Shown: piece after piece, positions 26,944-36,970 of the stretch | Position numbering within the stretch: position 1 is the first letter of the stretch | How the letters are laid out: every line of letters starts with the position of its first letter | Source of the DNA: Actinomycetes bacterium | GTDB taxonomy: Bacteria > Actinomycetota > Acidimicrobiia > Acidimicrobiales > JABEUL01 | Assembly: GCA_021790815.1 (NCBI GenBank) | Contig: JAJYFT010000002.1 | Span: 47,386 to 102,400 of the forward strand | Direction: 5' to 3' | DNA length: 55,015 bases | Translations under genes and position numbers: made by a program | Notes under the pieces: model-generated | The model's database searches: none | The model's input: only the letters and a program-made list of their open reading frames with translations | Told to the model about the DNA's origin: nothing

Positions 26944-28056
26944 TCATCTCCTTTCAGGTCCAGAAACAGCAAATGTTGGCCATCGTTTCCTGCTCACTCG
27001 AGAAAGTTTTCTCATGAGATCAATTGCATCTGGATCTTCATCACACGGTCGAACCTCGATCAATTCTTTGTCCTTCATTGTGTCAATGATTTCCTTTCCC
27101 AGCTCAGTGCGGATCAAAGTTAACGTCCAATCTGAAAACTTTCCAATTCCACCTGCAGAAATATCAGCGTGTTCAGCAGCAAAGTCAGGACAGTGCAAAC
27201 ATCCCTCACGAGTCCAACCATGGGCTTCTTTGAGCGGAATCTCGTAGTAAGTATTGTCATGACACCAAATCTGAAAAACACCTTTAATATTCATTTTTTT
27301 TATGTTAGACGTCTCAATTCCATATTTATTATAGAACAGCTCTTTAAAAATAGAGTCATCGAAGGTTTTTGAACAAAGAAGTCCGATACTTAATACAAAC
27401 CTTCTTCCAACTTTTCCCGCTTTTTTTGCTGCCATCGCCTTCGGAGCAGATGTCTGACAGCCAGTCCCCACCAAGGCAAGCTTTTCAAGCCCTAATTCAA
27501 TTGCTTGGTCATAGGCAAGCATATTTGTGGAGTAGGTGTAACGAGATCCAGCAGTTTCAATGATTTCTTGTCGGTTCCTTACAACTTTTGGTTCTGCTTC
27601 CCAAGTTGATCCATCCCCTTTTAGCCCAGAAACTAAAGCACCATCGATAATTCCTTCGTCAAGAGCAAACGATAGGATCGCTGACACCAAACCACCATCT
27701 TGACCAACTTCTAGTAATTCCGAATCCTTAGCTCTCGCGAGCACAATTTCAGTGGAAATACCTTCCACCTCTTCGGTATTTCTAAGTCTTTGGAACATGA
27801 ACGTCTCAATCTCATCTTCCCACGACCTAAATCTAGGGCACGCTCTTGTGCATGAAGTACAACCTTTAATTCCGTGCGTGCAGTCTTCAGGTCCTCCATC
27901 TTCAGGAACGTGAAAAGGCCTGTAAGAAGAATCTTTTGCGTGATAATCAAGGACATTGTGAGGGCAAACAATCACGCATGCTGCACAACCGGTGCATAAA
28001 CCGCTTGTTACAACTTCTTTAAATAGTTCAGCCCATTGAGGTTTTTCTGGTGGCAT
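26944..28056 (-). CDS. FrhB-like coenzyme F420 hydrogenase/dehydrogenase beta-subunit family protein
   Basis: A 370-residue iron-sulfur flavoprotein-like product. An N-terminal ferredoxin segment (CTGCAACVIVCPHNVL and CTSCTRACPRF) is followed by the FrhB N-terminal domain (VGQDGGLVSAILSFAL) and C-terminal domain (LSIGLLCSKTFDD; REGCLHCPDFAAEHADISAGGIG). Relatives reduce or oxidise F420 with electrons from a partner. Partner hydrogenase or dehydrogenase subunits are absent here, so it may work alone with ferredoxin. Presence of F420 fits an actinobacterium. It has no Shine-Dalgarno at ATG 28056. It heads the block with the phosphomutase, DUF3090 and SCO1664-like genes. Confidence 0.88.
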   Translation of the reverse strand: MPPEKPQWAELFKEVVTSGLCTGCAACVIVCPHNVLDYHAKDSSYRPFHVPEDGGPEDCTHGIKGCTSCTRACPRFRSWEDEIETFMFQRLRNTEEVEGISTEIVLARAKDSELLEVGQDGGLVSAILSFALDEGIIDGALVSGLKGDGSTWEAEPKVVRNRQEIIETAGSRYTYSTNMLAYDQAIELGLEKLALVGTGCQTSAPKAMAAKKAGKVGRRFVLSIGLLCSKTFDDSIFKELFYNKYGIETSNIKKMNIKGVFQIWCHDNTYYEIPLKEAHGWTREGCLHCPDFAAEHADISAGGIGKFSDWTLTLIRTELGKEIIDTMKDKELIEVRPCDEDPDAIDLMRKLSRVSRKRWPTFAVSGPERR

Positions 28057-28113
28057 ATATATATCGTAGACACAAAATTAAGTGGGGCTATATAACACTG
28101 TATAAAAATCTCA

Positions 28114-28128
28114 TATAAATTGGATACG
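28114..28128 (+). promoter_or_regulatory. Likely leaderless promoter -10 element for crcB
   Basis: TATAAA at 28114-28119 lies eight bases before the GTG start at 28128, with no Shine-Dalgarno between. The spacing would place transcription initiation at or next to the GTG. A fluoride riboswitch was looked for in the 71-bp divergent region and not seen. Confidence 0.5.
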
Positions 28129-28520
28129 TGAAGCCTAGTCAGTACATTTTCATAGCTTTAGGAGGAGCTATCGGAACTATACTTAGGTACTTTACCTATG
28201 AAAGTTACGGCAGTACTTCGTGGCCCTATGCAACTCTCAGCGTAAACTTATTAGGTGCACTTTTAATCGGATTCTTCGTTACATTTATTACGGAGAGAAT
28301 CATTCCGAACCCTAAAATCCGCCCATTTCTAGCGATTGGCGTCTTGGGTGCTTTCACCACAGAATCTACATTTGCCCTAGATACATATGTAATGATCCAT
28401 AATGGGAAGCTTTACAGTGCAATAATTTATCTCTTAGTTACCATAGTTGGGGGGCTAGCTGCAGTGTCAACTGGCATACGTTTAGGAAGAGTAAGGCTCG
28501 TACGAAAGGAAAGCTCATGA
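28128..28520 (+). CDS. crcB: Fluoride channel CrcB/FluC, first copy
   Basis: A 130-residue protein with four membrane helices that exports fluoride. Family segments: GGAIGTILRYFTYE, SVNLLGALLIGFF and GAFTTESTFALDTY, the last carrying the pore phenylalanine. It begins with GTG and appears leaderless. Its stop overlaps the DUF190 start by four bases. A second crcB follows, so the channel is probably a heterodimer of two antiparallel subunits, as in other bacteria with paired copies. Confidence 0.93.
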   Translation: MKPSQYIFIALGGAIGTILRYFTYESYGSTSWPYATLSVNLLGALLIGFFVTFITERIIPNPKIRPFLAIGVLGAFTTESTFALDTYVMIHNGKLYSAIIYLLVTIVGGLAAVSTGIRLGRVRLVRKESS

Positions 28521-28858
28521 AATCAATTGAAGGCGAAGCAAGAAAACTAACTATTGTTGCAGGTGAAAATGATCAATTCCAACACCATCCTCTGTCACAC
28601 GAAATTATAAAAAGGGCTCATGCGCTGGGACTGGCAGGAGCAACTGTGACTAGAGGCATCGAAGGGTTCGGAGCTTCAAATCACATTCACACGGCAAAAG
28701 TTCTTTCTTTGTCTTCAGATCTACCGGTAATAGTAACAATTATAGATACCGTGCAGGCGATCGAAGATTTCCTCCCGACAGTTAAAGAGCTCGTACAAGA
28801 AGGGATTATTTACATCGAGGACTGTGTTGTCGTTCAATACAGTGGCAGAAACTACTAA
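28517..28858 (+). CDS. DUF190 family protein
   Basis: A 113-residue cytoplasmic protein with a GlnB-like fold predicted from the family. Hallmarks: LTIVAGENDQFQHHPLSHEI and GLAGATVTRGIEGFG. Genes of this family often neighbour crcB, and here it is sandwiched between two copies. It overlaps the first by four bases and precedes the second by three. A regulatory role in fluoride export is inferred from context only. Confidence 0.92.
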   Translation: MKSIEGEARKLTIVAGENDQFQHHPLSHEIIKRAHALGLAGATVTRGIEGFGASNHIHTAKVLSLSSDLPVIVTIIDTVQAIEDFLPTVKELVQEGIIYIEDCVVVQYSGRNY

Positions 28859-28861
28859 TAA

Positions 28862-29242
28862 TTGTCACCACTGTTAATATTAGCTTTATTCATCTTTGGC
28901 GCATTTGGAGCCATTTCAAGATTTTCACTTGATCATTATTTAAGTCAAAAATGGGACGTAGCCTTTCCAGTAGGCACCTTTACCGTAAATATAATTGGCT
29001 CACTTTTATTGGGATTTCTCTACAGTCTAAACTTAAAATCAACATTTTTTCATGTCGACATCTACACAGTCCTTACCACAGGTTTCTGTGGGTCTTTTAC
29101 AACTTTTTCGACTTATATGTATGAGTCTTTCAAGCTAATTGAATCTGGTGAGGTGCTGACTGGCACCTTGAATATACTAATTACTACCGGGTTATGCTTG
29201 GCATTCATCTCTATAGGCATAGTATTAGGAAGAGCCACATAA
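28862..29242 (+). CDS. crcB: Fluoride channel CrcB/FluC, second copy
   Basis: A 126-residue, four-helix protein. GAFGAISRFSLDHYL, FTVNIIGSLLLGFLY and GFCGSFTTFSTYMYE fit the family, with the pore phenylalanine in TTFSTY. The start is a TTG at 28862, three bases after the DUF190 stop, which implies coupled translation. With the first copy it probably forms a heterodimeric channel. Sequence identity to the first copy is low, as is usual for paired subunits. Confidence 0.92.
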   Translation: MSPLLILALFIFGAFGAISRFSLDHYLSQKWDVAFPVGTFTVNIIGSLLLGFLYSLNLKSTFFHVDIYTVLTTGFCGSFTTFSTYMYESFKLIESGEVLTGTLNILITTGLCLAFISIGIVLGRAT

Positions 29243-29559
29243 ATTCATCTTCCAAATTATGAAACTTCGTACTTATTTTTGAATGATTCTCCCAAAAGAG
29301 AAAACTAAACATGCATCATTAAATACGGTGCAAAACGTTTGGTGGGAACGTAGGCATTAAGGATACTGAAACCAACAAAGCCGCTTCAGCTCAGGTATTT
29401 TACAAACTTTACCCGCACAATAAATCACGTTTGGCCAGCTTAACGTATTTTTTCAAAATATGACATCCTTAACAAGTACATAATATTTTCATTACAAATC
29501 CAACATGAATAGGACCGATCTTTAATTTAGTAAGAAAAACTCACTAAAAGGAGGATAAA
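29243..29559. other. Intergenic region before the small gene
   Basis: This 317-bp AT-rich region lies after the second crcB. Nothing coding is seen. It should contain the promoter of the 57-codon gene that begins at 29560. No clear hairpin terminator for the crcB operon was found. Confidence 0.4.
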
Positions 29560-29733
29560 ATGTCAATAAGATTTAATCGCCAACAAATTGCCACTTCGCC
29601 CGTTAACTCAGGCAGGGGAACTAACCCATACTTTGTTTCCAAAAAAAGTTCAAAAGCGAACCCAACGTCTAATTCATTTCAGCAACAAAGTGACAACAAT
29701 GTTTACAGGTGGGGTTTTGGACCTCAACGCTAA
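29560..29733 (+). CDS. Small basic protein of 57 residues, unknown function
   Basis: The frame starts with ATG at 29560 and stops at TAA 29731-29733. The product begins MSIRFNRQQIATSPVNSGRG and ends NNVYRWGFGPQR. It has no hydrophobic segment and no cysteine, is rich in N, S, Q and R, and is net basic. The ribosome-binding site AAAAGGAGGATAAA is the strongest in the window (GGAGG five bases before ATG), which argues that this is a real, well-expressed gene. I recognise no family. The protein is probably disordered. Its last four bases overlap the stop of the convergent bcp gene. Binding to RNA, DNA or the ribosome is possible but not shown. Confidence 0.7.
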   Translation: MSIRFNRQQIATSPVNSGRGTNPYFVSKKSSKANPTSNSFQQQSDNNVYRWGFGPQR

Positions 29734-30191
29734 AGGCTTTTAGCTAGTTCCAGCACCTTGGTAGCGTGTCCATCTGCCTTTACGTTATACCAAGCCTTTA
29801 GTATTGTGCCATTTTCGTCAATGAGGAATGTTGACCTAATTACACCCACGGTTTTCTTCCCGTACATTGTCTTTTCTCCATAAGCTCCATATGATTCCAT
29901 TACCGAATGATCTATATCCGAAAGCAAAGGAAACTTAAGACCATATTTATCAACAAACTTGTCATGGTTTTCATCAGGTGAAATGCCTACTACCTTAACT
30001 CCTGATCTATTAAATACCGTTAAATTCTCCTGAAATTGGCACGCTTCTTTGGTACACCCAGGTGTGTCATCTTTTGGATAAAAATATACAACAACTTTTT
30101 CACCTTTAAAGTCGCTCAACGAAACTTTTCTGCCATCATTTGACTTAAGGGAAAATTTTGGAGCTTTAGCTCCTTCTCTTAGTTTTATCAT
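29730..30191 (-). CDS. bcp: Thiol peroxidase of the Bcp/PrxQ type
   Basis: A 153-residue peroxiredoxin that reduces hydroperoxides with thioredoxin. The peroxidatic cysteine is in DDTPGCTKEACQF (about residue 45). The second cysteine five residues later (ACQF) gives the CxxxxC pair typical of PrxQ. The fold segments PKFSLKSNDGRKVSLSDFKG and VVVYFYPK are normal. It is divergent from thiC and converges on the 57-codon gene with a four-base overlap. Confidence 0.95.
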   Translation of the reverse strand: MIKLREGAKAPKFSLKSNDGRKVSLSDFKGEKVVVYFYPKDDTPGCTKEACQFQENLTVFNRSGVKVVGISPDENHDKFVDKYGLKFPLLSDIDHSVMESYGAYGEKTMYGKKTVGVIRSTFLIDENGTILKAWYNVKADGHATKVLELAKSL

Positions 30192-30275
30192 AGTTAAATC
30201 TTAGACTAAAAAGGTTAATACTATGCCTTTTGGCGTCACGTATAGTAAACCCGTTAGTTTTGTGGCATTATTAGT

Positions 30276-30353
30276 ATACGGGAGCGTTGCTGCTGAGAGG
30301 ACGAGAATCGTCGACCGTTATAACCTGTTTCGGATAATGCCGGCGAAGGGAGC
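30276..30353 (+). promoter_or_regulatory. TPP riboswitch upstream of thiC
   Basis: The conserved THI-element segments are present in order: ACGGGAGC near 30278, GCTGAGAGG around 30292-30300, ACCTG around 30323, then GGATAATGCCGGCGAAGGGA (30332-30351). The element ends only a few bases before the thiC ATG at 30357, and its terminal AAGGGAG would also serve as the Shine-Dalgarno. Thiamine diphosphate binding should therefore block ribosome access, that is, translational control. Confidence 0.93.
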
Positions 30354-30356
30354 TAG

Positions 30357-32228
<1,872 letters not shown>

Positions 32229-32256
32229 ATTGTTTTAAATAATTGTAAAGGATAAT

Positions 32257-33048
32257 ATGATCAATAAAATTCTCTGCGTAGCTGCCCATCCCGACGACTT
32301 AGATTTCGGAGCCGCAGGGACAATTTCTTTGTGGACTTCACTCGGGATCGAAGTGATCTATTTAATTGTGACAGATGGCGATGCAGGCGGAGAAGATAGA
32401 TCAATAACGAGGCGCGATATGGCGAAGCTTCGACAACATGAGCAACGAGAAGCAGCAAAAACGGTTGGCGTGTCAGATGTCAGGTTTTTAGGATATAAAG
32501 ATGGAGCAGTTACTGCTACGATTGAACTTCGAAAAGATATAAGTAGAGCAATACGAGAGGTCCAACCTGATCGAATGCTAATTCCGTCTCCTGAACGCTT
32601 TTGGGATCGCATTTATGCAAGCCACCCAGATCACATGGCAGTTGGAGAAGCTGCAATTTTTGCTATATACCCCGACGCTAGGAACCCGTTTGCACATGAA
32701 ACTTTACTTCAAGAAGGACTCGAACCATTTAGTGTCAAAGAGACCTGGATTATGGCATCACCTTCGTCGTTTGAAGGGCCAAAAGATGACTTTGATCCCG
32801 CAAAATGCTCTTACGATGCAATCGAACCAACTAAATTTAGAACCTCGAAATCTACTTGGGTAGCCGCTGTCGACATAACTGATTCATTCGACAAAAAACT
32901 CAACGCTCTAAAGCAACACAAAAGTCAGACTGATCAGATGGATGATCTTGAAGGAATGTTGAGGCTTTGGACTGGATTTAATTCCTCATTATATAAAGTC
33001 GGGGCTGATAGATTAGCTGAAGCGTTTCAAGTCGTTGATACCAATTGA
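32257..33048 (+). CDS. LmbE/PIG-L family deacetylase (MshB/Mca-like)
   Basis: A 263-residue zinc-dependent N-acetylglucosaminyl deacetylase or amidase. The metal-binding AHPDD is at residues 9-13, and the later histidine pair is in YASHPDHMAVGEAA. In actinobacteria relatives make mycothiol (MshB), cleave mycothiol conjugates (Mca), or modify sugars. The exact substrate cannot be decided here. AAAGGATAAT precedes the ATG. It lies 28 bp after thiC and may be co-transcribed. A thiamine role is not expected, so the pairing is probably incidental. Confidence 0.9.
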   Translation: MINKILCVAAHPDDLDFGAAGTISLWTSLGIEVIYLIVTDGDAGGEDRSITRRDMAKLRQHEQREAAKTVGVSDVRFLGYKDGAVTATIELRKDISRAIREVQPDRMLIPSPERFWDRIYASHPDHMAVGEAAIFAIYPDARNPFAHETLLQEGLEPFSVKETWIMASPSSFEGPKDDFDPAKCSYDAIEPTKFRTSKSTWVAAVDITDSFDKKLNALKQHKSQTDQMDDLEGMLRLWTGFNSSLYKVGADRLAEAFQVVDTN

Positions 33049-33094
33049 TGACAATGATGTTCCTCAGTTTATAAGAACATTAGGAATTTAAGCT

Positions 33095-35446
33095 TTACGT
33101 CGTCTTCGGGATCCATCGCAAGCTGGTTCTTCCAGATAAAACCCTGTAAAGTGCCGCGGTTTCATTTGATACGCCGCTTAAATAATCGTCTTCACACTCC
33201 AATACACTCGCCAACTCCCACATCACTGTATCTAGTGCCATTTTATTTCCTTGGGCTGCCGTTGCTCTCAACAATAGTCTCCAAAGTCGTTCGTCATAAG
33301 GCACAGCCAAAAGTGACTGTCTCGCCGCAAACTCTGCAGTTTTTGGATCTTCTTGTTCAAGCTTTAACGCTCCCAACTTTAAACCAAGATCCACAATTCT
33401 TGCTTCAATATCAGATAAATACCCTTCCAAAATCAGCCAAGTAGGCTCACCGATTCCATCAAATGGTCGCCCAGTAATAAGCGATAGTGCTGCAACCCAA
33501 TCCTCAGCATTTGTACTTTCTGACAGAACTCTAAACTGGAACATATCCGAGCTAACTAATTCGCTTAGCTTAAGAATGCCAGTGTAGGCAGGCAGGAGAT
33601 ACTTTGCTCCATCTGATCCGACACCGAGAGCTTTTCTGATCTGCCATAGTGAGGTATTTAAGCTATCTCGTGTCAAGAGCTGATCAGGCCAAAGAGACGT
33701 TGCCCAAAGTTCTTTGGACACTCCCTTCGGATGCATCACGAAGTAGACTATTGATTCCAGTGTTCTTGATTTTTCTATATTTTCCGCACTCCCTACAACT
33801 TCAACTGGCCCAAGCACTTTAACCATAAGCTCTGGAGACTCACAAGCAATATTTGCACCGGCGTTATCTAATTCTTGATTTAAAACTCTATATGGATCCT
33901 CTGAAACGAAGACGTCGTCTTTCCGGGTAACTGCTATCAACTCTTCAATGTCTAAAACATTCGTATCGCTAATCCCATTGGGCTTAAACCTTATGTCAAA
34001 TTGATCTAAGTAGGCATGTAGTATTGACTGTTCTGAACTACCATATATTCTTAAGTTAATAAACTCATCTGGTCCTGGGTCTAGATTTTGATCACCCGTT
34101 ATAATTAAAATTGCATCATAAGGAAGTAATTTGTTAAGTCTTGAAATTACTTCATAAGTTTTTGGTTCAGTTACTATAAATACTTTCAATCCTTCTTCGA
34201 ACTTTTGCCTGGGTTTTGCAAGATCAATACTGGTCATTTCTGATAGCTTGGATTCAAGATCTTCGAATTGGCAAATATTTATGGTCTTGAAGTCTGATAC
34301 AAAATCAATAGATTTCCCGACAACTACAATTTCAGTTATGTCGCCACATAAAGTAGATGCGGCTAATTCAATTAGAATAAAGTTCATAAACTGATTTACG
34401 TTGCTAACGAGCCCCGATACTAATATTCTCTTCATATATTTTAAATTGATGAAAAGTTCACCACCAGCAACTTCACCTAGCGCTAATAATGGCGGCAACG
34501 AAACGTCAGTTTTTTCATCAAAAGCATTTGAATTTAGTGTTTCAACTATCTGACTTTTTATATCAAGTAGTGATTTACTTTTCAGGGCGTCGATGTCCCC
34601 TTTTTTACAGCTTAAAACTTCCAGACAATCTGGATATAGAATTAAACCAAATGATACCGCACCATTCACGCATATTTTGGTCCTTTTAAAGCCTGCTGCA
34701 AGTGCCCTTGCCATGAATTTAATCTCTTCGTTTGATGCCGAGCTTACCTTCAAATGAACTGATCTCAGATGCGGGCCTGGTAGACTAATTCGTTGTCCTT
34801 CACGCCTTCTCTTTGCCTGTCTCCTGCGTGACAACCTCAAGAACTCTCCTATTGCTGCTCCTCCCAAAGAAAGACCAAAAAGACCACCAATTTCAAATGA
34901 ATTTGAAGATTTCTTAGACGCATTAAGGTTTAAAGTGTTCGAATTTTCTTCTGAGTGAATTATCAATGAATGGGATGGCGTACTTTGAATACTGTACTTG
35001 TAGTTCGTCATTACGACATTTTGCGATCGATATGTAAATGCTGCAACCATTATTAATTGCGCAAGTAAAAAAGTTACCTTTGAAATTGAGACTGAACGAC
35101 TTTGAATTTTGGCTCTATTCTTGGTACGCAATGGCACACCTTGCTGTAAGTCTTGATAGTCTTTACTAAATTCTCCTCGCCAATAATTTTTCCCTTGCGA
35201 TACAAACTCTTTCATTAAACTGACAAAAAACCAAGAATAAAACAACCACGATACTTTCAACAATATATAAATGGATTCATTTATCAAACCGTTCAAACTT
35301 AGCTGGTGGTAATTCAGGTGCAGAAACCGTAAATCCCAAGGGTACCCAGACATTTTAAATAATAAAATGGGAACCCAAATTCCGATACTTGTTATCACAA
35401 TAATTGCCCCAACTCCTTTTATAATATTCATTAAATTCAATTTCAT
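33095..35446 (-). CDS. Membrane-anchored SARP/BTAD-type regulator in the Tad operon
   Basis: A 783-residue protein. Hydrophobic segments lie at about 10-32, 57-80, 122-140 and 188-202. A basic stretch RRRQAKRRR follows at 207-215, then a long mixed region. The C-terminus has a winged-helix DNA-binding-like domain (about 541-628: MVKVLGPVEV... LWPDQLLTRDSLNTSLWQIRKAL) and a BTAD-type TPR domain (633-780). This arrangement is found beside Tad genes in several actinobacteria. It may link pilus state to gene expression or act in assembly. Its start overlaps the TadG-like stop by four bases. It is the final gene of the operon. Confidence 0.82.
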   Translation of the reverse strand: MKLNLMNIIKGVGAIIVITSIGIWVPILLFKMSGYPWDLRFLHLNYHQLSLNGLINESIYILLKVSWLFYSWFFVSLMKEFVSQGKNYWRGEFSKDYQDLQQGVPLRTKNRAKIQSRSVSISKVTFLLAQLIMVAAFTYRSQNVVMTNYKYSIQSTPSHSLIIHSEENSNTLNLNASKKSSNSFEIGGLFGLSLGGAAIGEFLRLSRRRQAKRRREGQRISLPGPHLRSVHLKVSSASNEEIKFMARALAAGFKRTKICVNGAVSFGLILYPDCLEVLSCKKGDIDALKSKSLLDIKSQIVETLNSNAFDEKTDVSLPPLLALGEVAGGELFINLKYMKRILVSGLVSNVNQFMNFILIELAASTLCGDITEIVVVGKSIDFVSDFKTINICQFEDLESKLSEMTSIDLAKPRQKFEEGLKVFIVTEPKTYEVISRLNKLLPYDAILIITGDQNLDPGPDEFINLRIYGSSEQSILHAYLDQFDIRFKPNGISDTNVLDIEELIAVTRKDDVFVSEDPYRVLNQELDNAGANIACESPELMVKVLGPVEVVGSAENIEKSRTLESIVYFVMHPKGVSKELWATSLWPDQLLTRDSLNTSLWQIRKALGVGSDGAKYLLPAYTGILKLSELVSSDMFQFRVLSESTNAEDWVAALSLITGRPFDGIGEPTWLILEGYLSDIEARIVDLGLKLGALKLEQEDPKTAEFAARQSLLAVPYDERLWRLLLRATAAQGNKMALDTVMWELASVLECEDDYLSGVSNETAALYRVLSGRTSLRWIPKTT

Positions 35447-35889
35447 TGAATTAGACTTCCAGAATTAACTCCATACAAATCTGTTGCAGAACCGGTAGCA
35501 CTAACGGTTAGACTATTAATGCCTACCATAGAAATGAAAATACTTGGAATCACATAAGTTACTTCGGTGTAAACAATTCCATTTTTAATCCACGCTAAGC
35601 CAGGATGACCAGTTGACTGCATATAATTCTCTGCGTTTTTGATGGCTTTGGCTGGATTTATAATTACATTGCCGATTCTGAGATTACTTACACTTAATGA
35701 ATCCGCTCCTAAAACTGCAGCAGTTTGTGCTTCGTATTCGGCCTGCCTATCTTCATAAAGTTGACGACCAGTATCAACAACTATCCCTGAAAGCAATAAA
35801 AGAAATGAGAAGAAAAATACTACAAATACAGTTATGGTCCCATTGTCTTCGTTTCCCATGTCAAATGCTTCAGCCATGAATCGAAACAT
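35443..35889 (-). CDS. TadG/Rv3654c-like pilus assembly protein
   Basis: A 148-residue protein with one N-terminal membrane helix (about residues 17-40). The segment NEDNGTITVFVVFFF has the glycine of a prepilin site but lacks the glutamate at position +5, as is common in TadG/Rv3654c-like members. The helix is followed by DTGRQLYEDRQAEYEAQTAAVLGADS, typical of that group. It probably forms part of the pseudopilin complex with the two TadE-like proteins. The start is uncertain: ATG 35889 overlaps the upstream gene by 20 bp, ATG 35877 by 8 bp. Confidence 0.8.
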   Translation of the reverse strand: MFRFMAEAFDMGNEDNGTITVFVVFFFSFLLLLSGIVVDTGRQLYEDRQAEYEAQTAAVLGADSLSVSNLRIGNVIINPAKAIKNAENYMQSTGHPGLAWIKNGIVYTEVTYVIPSIFISMVGINSLTVSATGSATDLYGVNSGSLIQ

Positions 35890-36319
35890 AGGGATCTACA
35901 GGAGTTAGTTCTGTCGAGCTAAATGTGATGCTACCAGGAACCCCAGGAAACGATACGTCCGACAATCTAACGTTACATACAACAGTAACGGATACCCATC
36001 CACCCGGTTCAAATGAGGACACATCTACCGCAACAGATGAGCTATTTGTACATGTGACGTTATGTCTCATAATAATATAACTGGACGCTTCAGTCGCTCC
36101 AAATACTGCGCTTTGTGGTGAAGAAAGAATTGAGGCCGTCTCAGCTCCTGCTCTTGCAGAATCCAATACTACACTTCTTGCTCTTTCAATCCTTGCAAAG
36201 GTTACCAACATTAGGGCGAATGCCATTATTATCGGCACTAGAACCACGAGCTCTGCCGTAAAACTACCAATTTCATTATCATCACGTGTGACTTGAATCC
36301 AATTCTTAATGTTTTTCAT
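35870..36319 (-). CDS. TadE-like pseudopilin
   Basis: A 149-residue protein with a TadE-type N-terminus. The processing site is NEIG/SFTAEL, with glutamate at +5, followed by the hydrophobic helix VVLVPIIMAFALMLVTFARI. The exported part has two cysteines (TCTNS and VCNV) that may form a disulfide. It should be cleaved by a prepilin peptidase, which is not encoded in this window. It follows the first TadE-like gene by 17 bp and overlaps the next by 20 bp. Confidence 0.85.
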   Translation of the reverse strand: MKNIKNWIQVTRDDNEIGSFTAELVVLVPIIMAFALMLVTFARIERARSVVLDSARAGAETASILSSPQSAVFGATEASSYIIMRHNVTCTNSSSVAVDVSSFEPGGWVSVTVVCNVRLSDVSFPGVPGSITFSSTELTPVDPYVSIHG

Positions 36320-36336
36320 CTTATTTGCACTTCTTC

Positions 36337-36738
36337 TTACTGTTGAGGGCGAAAATACTGTAGAGGTGAAGTTGAAACAGAAGAAACGTTGAAACTTAAA
36401 AATGGAACTATAGAGCTAACTTTCCCCGTTACTGCTACATTTACATTATCAACAGTCCGACTGATGTTAACATTCACATCAGTGATATCGCCACCAGATG
36501 TTGAACTTATAAATGATTGTGTCTCAGCTATACCTTGTTGGACCGAAGTGTTGTAGCTACGGGCAACTTGATCACCCAATGAAGCAGCATTTTCAACCAC
36601 AATATATGCATGTGCCCAAAGTGCAATTTGAAAAATTACTAAAAACACAATCATAGTTAGCGGGACGATTATTACTGCCTCAGCCGTAGAGGAGCCCTCA
36701 TCATTTTTAATCACTCGTAGCACAAAACTTCCATTCAA
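36337..36738 (-). CDS. TadE-like pseudopilin
   Basis: A 133-residue protein with prepilin-like cleavage site NDEG/SSTAEA, glutamate at +5, then helix VIIVPLTMIVFLVIFQIALW. The remainder is a small exported domain rich in V, S and N, without cysteines. The start is TTG at 36738, overlapping the pilin-like stop as TTGA, so coupled translation is likely. With the next gene it gives two TadE paralogues in tandem. Confidence 0.87.
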   Translation of the reverse strand: MNGSFVLRVIKNDEGSSTAEAVIIVPLTMIVFLVIFQIALWAHAYIVVENAASLGDQVARSYNTSVQQGIAETQSFISSTSGGDITDVNVNISRTVDNVNVAVTGKVSSIVPFLSFNVSSVSTSPLQYFRPQQ

Positions 36739-36923
36739 TTGTTAGGTGTGTTATATGTAATAGATGACGCTTTCGTCTTAACTGAGTTATAAATGATAGT
36801 CCCAGCGACAATCGCAAGCGCAACAAAAAGAGCTGTTAAAACTACTTTCTCCGCCACTGATCCCGTGTCATTCAACGAGTCAACATTAAATCTCGCCCTT
36901 AAGTACCAATATATTACTTCCAT
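36735..36923 (-). CDS. Flp-type pilin candidate
   Basis: A 62-residue protein with an N-terminal leader of about 22 residues and a hydrophobic helix (VVLTALFVALAIVAGTIIY), then a short polar tail. This is the size and layout of Flp major pilins. The processing site reads DTG/SVAEK, which places the glutamate at +4 rather than the usual +5, and lysine replaces the common tyrosine. The start at ATG 36923 has AAAGGA nine bases upstream. Its position between TadC and TadE supports the pilin assignment. Confidence 0.72.
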   Translation of the reverse strand: MEVIYWYLRARFNVDSLNDTGSVAEKVVLTALFVALAIVAGTIIYNSVKTKASSITYNTPNN

Positions 36924-36970
36924 TGATATTTTTCCTTTCTTAATAATTACTCTTACTTAGAGTTCAACTT

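Noticed and set aside
28057-28127. Fluoride riboswitch upstream of crcB
   Set aside because: The 71-bp divergent region lacks the conserved crcB-motif pairing segments and contains a promoter close to the GTG instead.
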